Part shown: positions 7,601-11,858 of the stretch, piece by piece
Layout: each line of letters starts with the position of its first letter
Position numbering within the stretch: the stretch's first letter is position 1
Source: CAYRSS01 sp964426945
GTDB taxonomy: Bacteria; Planctomycetota; Phycisphaerae; UBA1845
Assembly: GCA_964426945.1 (NCBI GenBank)
Contig: CAYRSS010000087.1
Span: forward strand, 1-11,858
Direction: 5' to 3'
Length of the DNA: 11,858 bases
Notes under the pieces: generated by a model
Told to the model about the DNA's origin: nothing
The model's database searches: none
The model's input: only the letters and a program-made list of their open reading frames with translations
Position numbers and translations under genes: made by a program

Positions 7601-8044
7601 GATCGCTCCGAACACTTCGCCGTCCGGCCATCGCAGCGGCATGCCGCGGTACGACACCAGCCCATGCGCCAGATCAGGGTTGCTCTGCCAGCGGGCATCT
7701 CGCGTCGCGTCCGCGACGTAGAGCGATTTGCCGCGACTGGTCACCTCGTCGCAGTAGCGCCCGTCGCCTCGCGGCGCCGAGCACCCGACCTCAAAGGGAT
7801 TGTCCTCGCCGCCGACGGCCATCACTTCGTGCGACGAATCCACGCTGCGGACGATCATGGCGACCGGCATGCCCGCCGCCCGCGCGAGCAGATCGAGGCG
7901 GCGATGCCACTTGTCACCCAACTCATCCGGGATCGCGGGCCGACCCGGCAGGACGCGCGACTCGCGCGCTGACGGAAGTGTCGAAGCGGATTCGGGGAAC
8001 AACGCGATGCCACCGTGGGGCGCGGGCGTGTCGCGCCAAGCCAT
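4667..8044 (-). CDS. cytosolic hybrid sensor histidine kinase with GAF/PAS sensors and receiver
   Basis: A 1125-residue protein with no signal peptide or membrane helix. Approximate order: GAF (46-180), PAS (197-312), GAF (322-488), PAS (500-620), PAS (630-748), short coiled coil (745-770), HisKA with phospho-acceptor His780 in VAHDFNN, HATPase with N box (about 886-898), DTGAGID (921-927), FEPFFTTK (935-942) and GQGTGLGL (945-952), then a C-terminal receiver (about 1006-1122) with acidic pair Glu1012/Asp1013, acceptor Asp1058 and Lys1106. All key residues are present, so autophosphorylation and transfer to the receiver are expected. Ligands of the GAF and PAS domains cannot be told. There is no separate regulator or HPt gene nearby, so the output partner is elsewhere or the attached receiver is regulatory. 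No clear ribosome binding site precedes the ATG; an in-frame stop upstream and no other upstream start support this choice. Confidence 0.95.
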   Translation of the reverse strand: MAWRDTPAPHGGIALFPESASTLPSARESRVLPGRPAIPDELGDKWHRRLDLLARAAGMPVAMIVRSVDSSHEVMAVGGEDNPFEVGCSAPRGDGRYCDEVTSRGKSLYVADATRDARWQSNPDLAHGLVSYRGMPLRWPDGEVFGAICLMGREAMVFEPPVEALLDECRETIETDLRLLDQLAERHRAEEAVRESEERLRSVIEQMPVMLCALDDEGLFVFWNSECERVTGYTAEEIVGRPDALEMLYPEAEYRRRMGEEWRRRGNDFRDWPWDITCKDGSTRTIAWSNVSARAPVAGWSSWGVGRDVTEQQRADDALRYRARFEALIASLSSSFIDVPIEEIDSGIEHALAELGRFVGVDRSYVYLYSEDGERMSNSHEWCAEGIASMRHRIQNQKVDAFTWFNRIIQSGTVVHVPSRADLPREAAAELREWEAQSIQAVLCVPILRQRTAVGFVGFESVRCEKRWSDDIISLLKIVGEMIGSVLEHKRVVQTLRESQRATATLMSNLPGMAYRCLNDRDWTMQFVSEGCLALTGYEPEDIVCGRKVSFGELMHSEDRQVVWDDVQRAVTEDRPYTLSYRITTAKGETKWVWEQGQGITDQQGKLIALEGFIIDVTERHRAEAALIASERKLRQIIDLVPHFIFAKDRDGRFLIVNKAVADAYGMTVEQLTGTRESNVNKSPEELEHFRRDDLDVIEHGTVKFIPEETMVDASGQTRILQTTKIPFTEHGSAEKAVLGVAVDITERKLAERERVRLEEQLRQSQKMEAVGTLASGVAHDFNNMITVILGSTEILKRRLAAQPETRETLEMIERAVEQATGLTRSLLTFSRKVPTEMRRIDLREAMTTSLALLRRALPATIEIVPRIAEDPLYVKADATQLQQILLNLGINARDAMPRGGTLTLAVAPRDNQFVRITVTDTGAGIDPAIVPRIFEPFFTTKPRGQGTGLGLALLDSMVRTHGGRIDVSSELGKGTTFTIDLPRIEEAPEPAAQTRSESAASGRGETVLLVEDNEQVRKLLSSTLIDSGYEVVEAVDGMEMIEVFRREQARIRLMVVDIDLPRRSGLDCLRILRTTGVEVPAVVVTGTSDPRVEHELPAKAVLIRKPFRDTELRETIARLLAGRY

Positions 8045-8133
8045 ACGCGGCGAAGCCGATGCGACAGCTCGCTGAGATGTGAAGCCGCAGCAATCAGTGA
8101 TACTTTAGCAGTGGCCGCGGATCACTCAGGGAA

Positions 8134-8162
8134 AGTGTATTACTTGCGCACCAAAGTGACAA
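8134..8162 (-). promoter_or_regulatory. promoter of the hybrid histidine kinase gene
   Basis: On the minus strand TTGTCA (8162-8157) and TACACT (8139-8134) are 17 bases apart, matching the housekeeping consensus at five and four positions. Transcription would start near 8127, giving a leader of about 80 bases. The stretch from about 8090 to 8170 is clearly richer in A and T than its surroundings, as expected of a promoter region. The preceding membrane-protein gene ends at 8193, so the kinase probably has its own promoter. Confidence 0.55.
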
Positions 8163-8167
8163 GACTA

Positions 8168-8177
8168 ATCGGCCGAT
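8168..8177. promoter_or_regulatory. 10-base palindrome upstream of the kinase promoter (possible operator)
   Basis: ATCGGCCGAT is a perfect palindrome starting six bases beyond the proposed -35 box of the kinase promoter, between it and the end of the membrane-protein gene. Its position suits an activator or repressor site, but a 10-base palindrome can occur by chance in GC-rich DNA and no regulator is identified. Confidence 0.3.
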
Positions 8178-8192
8178 GGATCGCGGCGCGGC

Positions 8193-8657
8193 TCACGGCA
8201 GGGGCGGGCCGTCGGGGTGGAGCAGCAGCAGGGCAAACGTGTAAATCACCGGCAATGCGCCGAGCACCAGCAGCGCCGCCGCGAGGCGACGGCCGTCGCG
8301 CTCGCGCAGACGGCCGACGAACTCGCAGAACACGATCGCGAAGAGCACCAGGGCGTACTTGAACAGGATGGCCGCGTTGAAGCCCCGGCTCTCGATGACG
8401 TAAGCCGCCACGGGGTTCACCTCATGCCCGTCCCAGACATAGAGCACGATGTAGGTCAGGATGATATCGAGCGTGGCGAGAAACACGATCCACGTGTACG
8501 CGCCGGGGTACCGCATCGCCGGAAGGGCGAAGAACACCGGCCGGGCGGAGGCGACCTGACCGGCGCTGCACGCGAGGCACAGCGGGTCATCCGCGCGGCG
8601 GGCGCCGCCGCACGACGGACACACGGGCGGACCGGGAAGGATGAAACCCTGGGTCAT
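8193..8657 (-). CDS. small zinc-ribbon and three-helix membrane protein (DUF5658-like)
   Basis: A 154-residue protein. The N-terminus has a likely zinc ribbon with Cys13, Cys16, Cys27 and Cys30 (CPSC ... CLAC). Three hydrophobic segments follow at about 53-74, 95-112 and 125-146. Between the first two helices is the motif WDGHEVNPVAAYVI (75-88), then a lysine at the start of the second helix (LFKYALVLFAIVF). The polar G-x-E-x-NP motif between two helices recalls the DUF5658 group of small membrane proteins; I make this link from memory, so it is tentative. The gene starts 46 bases after the malate dehydrogenase stop on the same strand, with only a weak GTGAG site, so it is probably read from the same transcript. 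The function is unknown. Confidence 0.78.
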   Translation of the reverse strand: MTQGFILPGPPVCPSCGGARRADDPLCLACSAGQVASARPVFFALPAMRYPGAYTWIVFLATLDIILTYIVLYVWDGHEVNPVAAYVIESRGFNAAILFKYALVLFAIVFCEFVGRLRERDGRRLAAALLVLGALPVIYTFALLLLHPDGPPLP

Positions 8658-8703
8658 GACGCGGCACTCACGCCATCGGCCGCCAAGCCGTCTCGTCGTC
8701 GGC

Positions 8704-9648
8704 TCAGCCCTGGAGGAACTTCTCGGCGAGCACGACCAGCTCCTTCACGTGCCCGACGCTCGAGGAAAACAGCGCACGCTCCGACTCGTCGAGCTGGACC
8801 TCGATCACCTTCTCGACCCCGCCCGCGCCCAGCACCGCCGGTACGCCGACGAAGTAGCCGCCCACGCCGTATTCCTTCTGGCAGTACGCCGCGCAGGGCA
8901 GAATGCGCTTCTTGTCGCGGATGATCGCCTCGGCCATCTGCACCGAGCCGGCGGCCGGGGCGTAGTACGCGCTGGTGCCCATGAGTTTCACCAGCTCGCC
9001 GCCGCCCTGCTTGGTCCGCTCGATGATCGCGGTGAGCCGGTCGGGCTTGACGAGCTGCGTGATGGGAATGCCCGAGACCGACGTGTAGCGCGGCAGCGGC
9101 ACCATATCGTCACCGTGGCCGCCCATCAGCAGCGCCGTGATGTCTTCAACGCTGCAGCCGATCTCCATCGCGAGGAAAGTGCAGTAGCGGGCCACGTCGA
9201 GGCAGCCGGCCTGGCCGACGACGCGATGGGTCGGGAAGCCGCTCTTCTTCCACGCGGTGTAGACCATCGCATCCAGCGGGTTTGACACCACGATCAGCAC
9301 GGCATCGGGCGCATACTCGGCGAGCTTCGCCGCCACGCTGCCGACGATCTTCACGTTGGTTTCGACGAGATCGTCGCGACTCATACCCGGCTTGCGCGGC
9401 AGACCTGCGGTGACGATGACCACGTCGCTGCCGCGGGCATCCGCGTAGTCACCCGAACCGACGATCCGGGCATCAAACCGCTCGACGGGGCCGCACTGGG
9501 CGAGGTCCAGCGCCTTGCCGGCCGTCTTGTCCGCGAATTCGGGGATGTCGATCAGGACGATGTCGCCCAGTTCCTTGGCCGCGGCCCACACCGCGCAGCT
9601 CGCTCCGACGTTGCCCGCCCCGACGATGGTGATCTTCGCACGCTTCAT
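8704..9648 (-). CDS. mdh: malate dehydrogenase (LDH-like, NAD-dependent)
   Basis: A complete 314-residue enzyme of the LDH/MDH superfamily, interconverting malate and oxaloacetate with NAD in the citric acid cycle in the cytosol. Motifs: GAGNVG nucleotide-binding loop (10-15), Asp34 at the end of the second strand (NAD rather than NADP), mobile loop AGLPRKPGMSR (81-91) with Arg85 and Arg91, VSNPLD with Asn123, Asp151 and Arg154 in LDVAR, and catalytic His178 in GGHGDDMVP. Arginine rather than glutamine at position 85 is what separates malate from lactate dehydrogenases of this fold, so malate is the expected substrate. An AGGGA ribosome binding site (9660-9656) sits 7 bases before the ATG. 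The small membrane-protein gene follows after 46 bases. Confidence 0.95.
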   Translation of the reverse strand: MKRAKITIVGAGNVGASCAVWAAAKELGDIVLIDIPEFADKTAGKALDLAQCGPVERFDARIVGSGDYADARGSDVVIVTAGLPRKPGMSRDDLVETNVKIVGSVAAKLAEYAPDAVLIVVSNPLDAMVYTAWKKSGFPTHRVVGQAGCLDVARYCTFLAMEIGCSVEDITALLMGGHGDDMVPLPRYTSVSGIPITQLVKPDRLTAIIERTKQGGGELVKLMGTSAYYAPAAGSVQMAEAIIRDKKRILPCAAYCQKEYGVGGYFVGVPAVLGAGGVEKVIEVQLDESERALFSSSVGHVKELVVLAEKFLQG

Positions 9649-9710
9649 CTCATGATCCCTGGTAAGTGAGTATACCCCCCGCGCGCGCCTCCCGGCCGCG
9701 TGGCGACAGC

Positions 9711-9739
9711 ATCGTACAATCGGGGCGGGAAGGGGCCAA
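9711..9739 (-). promoter_or_regulatory. mdh: possible promoter for mdh
   Basis: On the minus strand TTGGCC (9739-9734) and TACGAT (9716-9711) are 17 bases apart, each matching consensus at four of six positions. Transcription would start near 9704, about 56 bases before the mdh ATG. A separate TATACT (about 9674-9669) nearer the gene lacks a matching -35 box. This suggests mdh can be transcribed independently of the gene upstream, but the match is modest. Confidence 0.35.
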
Positions 9740-9747
9740 GCCGCGCG

Positions 9748-9764
9748 CGACGGCCTAGCCGTCG
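9748..9764. repeat. perfect hairpin spanning the stop codon of the helical-protein gene
   Basis: CGACGGC (9748-9754) and GCCGTCG (9758-9764) form a perfect 7-base stem with the stop codon TAG (9757-9755, minus strand) as the three-base loop. No T-run follows on the minus strand, so it is not a standard intrinsic terminator. It may slow 3'-end decay or be a chance result of base composition. Confidence 0.45.
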
Positions 9765-10750
9765 GCGGATTCGTCTTCGATCTCCTTCACCTCCGCCCGG
9801 ATGTGCTCCAGGGCGCTGCGGACGCTCTTGAGGAAGTGATCGATCTGCTTCTGGGCTCCGGGGGGCGGCTCGTCCCACTCGGCCAACTGGTCAGCCAGCT
9901 CGACGATCAGGCAGGCCATCCAGTCGTTGTCGTGCGAATTCACCTCCCCGAGGGCTTTGCGGTAGGCGTCCCAGGCCCGGCGGTATGCCTCGGCGTCGTG
10001 CGGCACCACCCGCGCGATCTTGTGAAACCGGTGAACCGCCTCGGCCAGGTGCCGGATCTCCGCCGCGACGGCCCGCTCCTTCTCGACCAGGTGACGGGCG
10101 GCAAGCCGGTTGTCGTACTCCTCGCTGGCCCCGACGATGCCGTCGCGGATTTTTTCGAAGCGCTCCTTCGACAGGATCTGCGGATGGGCGACGTGAATCG
10201 ACGACAGCTTGCGCAGGGCCTGCGCCGCCTCGGTTGACGAGCCGTCGCGCGTCGCCTGGCGGGCGCGCTCCGCCAGCATCTCGATCATCTTCTCATACCG
10301 TCCGCGACGCAGCAGCATCCGCTGCAGATGATCGTCACATGCGGCGCGCACTGCGGCCGGGATTTTCTCGAGCGCGACGCGCGCCTCGTGCTCGTTGAAG
10401 TGGGCAACCTGGTAGAGAAACTCGTGCTCGATCCGGCGGAACGCCTCGGGCGAAAGGCCGGCGCCGACGGGCGCGGGGCTTCGCCGGTCGACCGCCTCGG
10501 GCTGCGACTCGACGCGCGCGTCGCCCACCGTCGGATGAGCCAGGGCCTGGCGACACTCCGCGACATACGCCCGGATCATCGCCGCCAGGGCGGGGTCGCC
10601 TCGCACTTCATGGTCGTGCATCGCCCGCTGCTCGGCCGCGGTCAGCGCTCCGGCGTTGCCGCTTTCGCGCATGATCTCTGCCCGCCAGCGCTGAAAGAGC
10701 GACTCGCGGTGCTTGTTGGCATCGTATTCGCCCGACGGACGCGGCTTCAT
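9755..10750 (-). CDS. unknown helical cytoplasmic protein
   Basis: A 331-residue protein that I do not recognise. It lacks a signal peptide and membrane segments and is rich in charged residues and alanine, with almost continuous predicted helix. A charged N-terminal helical part (about 1-75) is joined by a proline-containing linker (about 76-98) to a helical body (about 99-328). Heptad-like stretches such as VEKERAVAAEIRHLAEAVHRF near 222-242 could pack or form a short coiled coil. Two cysteines in the body are not arranged as a metal site. The ATG has GGGAG (10764-10760) 9 bases upstream, and a perfect TATAAT lies 35 bases from it. mdh follows 106 bases downstream on the same strand but may have its own promoter. 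No function is proposed. Confidence 0.8.
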   Translation of the reverse strand: MKPRPSGEYDANKHRESLFQRWRAEIMRESGNAGALTAAEQRAMHDHEVRGDPALAAMIRAYVAECRQALAHPTVGDARVESQPEAVDRRSPAPVGAGLSPEAFRRIEHEFLYQVAHFNEHEARVALEKIPAAVRAACDDHLQRMLLRRGRYEKMIEMLAERARQATRDGSSTEAAQALRKLSSIHVAHPQILSKERFEKIRDGIVGASEEYDNRLAARHLVEKERAVAAEIRHLAEAVHRFHKIARVVPHDAEAYRRAWDAYRKALGEVNSHDNDWMACLIVELADQLAEWDEPPPGAQKQIDHFLKSVRSALEHIRAEVKEIEDESADG

Positions 10751-10784
10751 GCGACGGTGCTCCCGGCCACGCTGGCAGCCGTCG

Positions 10785-10815
10785 ATTATACGGATGCAGC
10801 CCCCAGGTGCATCAA
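10785..10815 (-). promoter_or_regulatory. promoter for the helical-protein gene
   Basis: A perfect TATAAT (10790-10785, minus strand) lies 35 bases upstream of the ATG. The best -35 candidate is TTGATG (10815-10810) with a longer than usual 19-base spacer. Transcription would begin near 10778. Confidence 0.5.
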
Positions 10816-10919
10816 TCGCGAGACACGTTCTGACGATCGGGCCCGCTTCACGCCGGGACTCGGGTATCGGAACCGCGGCCTGAAGGCTGATTCAACTGGT
10901 ATTGCCCGGGGGCGTTTCC

Positions 10920-10925
10920 TAGAAT
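10920..10925 (+). promoter_or_regulatory. possible -10 box for the exported tail-bearing protein
   Basis: TAGAAT (10920-10925) lies 33 bases before the ATG at 10959 and would place the start of transcription near 10932. No convincing -35 hexamer is found at 16-18 bases, so the promoter may be weak, activator dependent, or misplaced. Confidence 0.33.
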
Positions 10926-10958
10926 GGGTCGTATCACGCTTCAAACGAGGGGGGAACC

Positions 10959-11804
10959 ATGACGACCAGAACTGTGATCGCGGCCGTCGCCGCGCTGGCT
11001 ATCGCCGGATCGTCGATCAGTGTCGTCACCGCCGCGCCGGTCGCTGTCATCAATCCGGGGTTCGAGGCCAACCCCGTCAGCGCCGGCTGCTTCGCGGTGT
11101 TCACCCCGACGGGCTGGCAGCCTTACGACCCGTTCAACATTCTCGACACCGGTCAGGATGTGATCGGCGCGCTCAACACCAGCGCCGGCCCCTACTTTCC
11201 CGAGGCGCCCGAGGGCAGCAACGTCGGGCTGGTCTTTCTGCAGGGCGATGTCGGCGGCGGCGAGGCGGGGATGAGGCAGGTGCTGTCGGCTACGCTCCAG
11301 ACCAGCACCATCTACCGCCTCAGCGTCGAAGTCGGCGACATTGACTCGGGCGTCGGCCTGCCGCCGTGTGACCAGTTCGGGTTTTTCAACCTCGAGAACT
11401 TCCCCGGCTACCGTGTCGAGCTGTTGGCGGGCGGCGAGGTGATCGCCGTGGACGACAACAGTCTCGCCGGCGATCTGTCCGACGGCGTGTTTCTGCCCAC
11501 GGCGATCCGCGCGACCATCCCCGCCGTGCACGTCGAAGCGAGTCAGCCGCTCGAAATCCGCCTGATCAACCTCAACGTGGCCGAGACGCCGGAGGAGCCG
11601 GGCATTGAGGTGGACTTCGACGCCGTGGCCCTGGAGGCGACGCCGGTCAACACCGCGACACTGGCCGCCCTGGGCGAGTGCCTCGGCGGGCCGGACGCGC
11701 CGTCGACCTGCTCGGCCGAGTTCCGCGGTGCGTTCGACCTGGACGACGACGGCGACCTCGACCTCGCCGACTTCACCGCCGCGAGCCGCCTGCAGGGCGG
11801 CTGA
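10959..11804 (+). CDS. exported beta-sandwich-like protein with planctomycete-type C-terminal tail
   Basis: A 281-residue protein with a strong purine-rich ribosome binding site (AGGGGGGAA, 10948-10956). Residues 1-26 look like a Sec signal peptide (VTAA-P). The mature protein opens with VAVINPGFE (28-36), a start typical of jelly-roll carbohydrate-binding-like domains, and remains beta-rich and acidic to about 228, with VDFDAVALEA (218-227) as a likely last strand. The end has Cys241 (CLGGP), Cys251 and one EF-hand/dockerin-like loop, DLDDDGDLDLADF (260-272). Dockerins normally carry two such loops; here there is one, ten residues from the C-terminus. The arrangement is common at the ends of exported planctomycete proteins and may act in calcium binding or surface sorting. 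Binding to a glycan is inferred from fold only. The gene is divergent from the helical-protein gene and no partner is adjacent. Confidence 0.85.
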   Translation: MTTRTVIAAVAALAIAGSSISVVTAAPVAVINPGFEANPVSAGCFAVFTPTGWQPYDPFNILDTGQDVIGALNTSAGPYFPEAPEGSNVGLVFLQGDVGGGEAGMRQVLSATLQTSTIYRLSVEVGDIDSGVGLPPCDQFGFFNLENFPGYRVELLAGGEVIAVDDNSLAGDLSDGVFLPTAIRATIPAVHVEASQPLEIRLINLNVAETPEEPGIEVDFDAVALEATPVNTATLAALGECLGGPDAPSTCSAEFRGAFDLDDDGDLDLADFTAASRLQGG

Positions 11805-11858
11805 TGCCCGCTCGCGCTGAACCGACGGATTGGTGCACCGGCGCGCATCGAAGCCGTC

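Noticed and set aside
6815..7972. Plus-strand open frame of 385 codons opposite the histidine kinase
   Set aside because: It mirrors kinase sequence whose PAS and GAF domains are clear in the opposite strand; the translated product has no family resemblance. Treated as a composition shadow, as are the similar frames at 4760-5569 and 6032-6814.
8704..9648. Lactate dehydrogenase rather than malate dehydrogenase
   Set aside because: The specificity position carries Arg85 where lactate dehydrogenases carry glutamine, so malate is the better assignment.
10869..10895. ECF-type sigma promoter starting at GGAACC upstream of the tail-bearing gene
   Set aside because: A GGAAC-like hexamer is present but no matching -10 element at the expected spacing; the match is too common to support a call.
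10328..11344. Plus-strand open frame running from inside the helical-protein gene into the tail-bearing gene
   Set aside because: It crosses a divergent promoter region and reads the tail-bearing gene in the wrong frame; the competing genes have better starts.

Overview
The window reads as chromosomal DNA from a GC-rich planctomycete-like bacterium (Planctomycetota, possibly Phycisphaerae; inferred, not proven). The main clue is the last gene: an exported protein ending in a cysteine-flanked, single calcium-loop tail (C-L-G-G-P ... C ... DLDDDGDLDLADF), a style of C-terminus common in that phylum. Large exported repeat proteins and a long multi-PAS hybrid kinase fit the same picture. No tRNA, rRNA, CRISPR array, integrase or transposase gene is visible.

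Layout. Plus strand, 1-4657: an exported TPR plus alpha/beta-hydrolase protein (52-1194); a 378-base intergenic region holding a long MITE/REP-like inverted repeat, a good sigma-70-type promoter and a GC-rich structured leader; an exported HEAT-repeat protein (1573-3843); and a sirtuin (3884-4657), probably co-transcribed with it. Minus strand, 10750-4667, in transcription order: an unknown helical cytoplasmic protein (10750-9755), malate dehydrogenase (9648-8704), a small zinc-ribbon and three-helix membrane protein (8657-8193), and a GAF/PAS hybrid histidine kinase (8044-4667) with its own AT-richer promoter region. The kinase and sirtuin genes converge with only 9 bases between their stop codons. 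Plus strand, 10959-11804: the exported planctomycete-tail protein, divergent from the helical protein across a 208-base promoter region.

How the genes relate. There is no obvious single pathway. The HEAT protein and sirtuin look like one transcription unit, although one product appears exported and the other cytosolic. Malate dehydrogenase and the small membrane protein may share a transcript. The hybrid kinase has no separate response regulator beside it. The points most worth a second look are a degenerate receiver-like (CheY-fold) segment embedded between HEAT repeats of an exported protein, the 94-base inverted-repeat element just after the hydrolase gene, and the arrangement of short repeats around the kinase promoter. 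I did not find strong evidence of a wholly new biological system.
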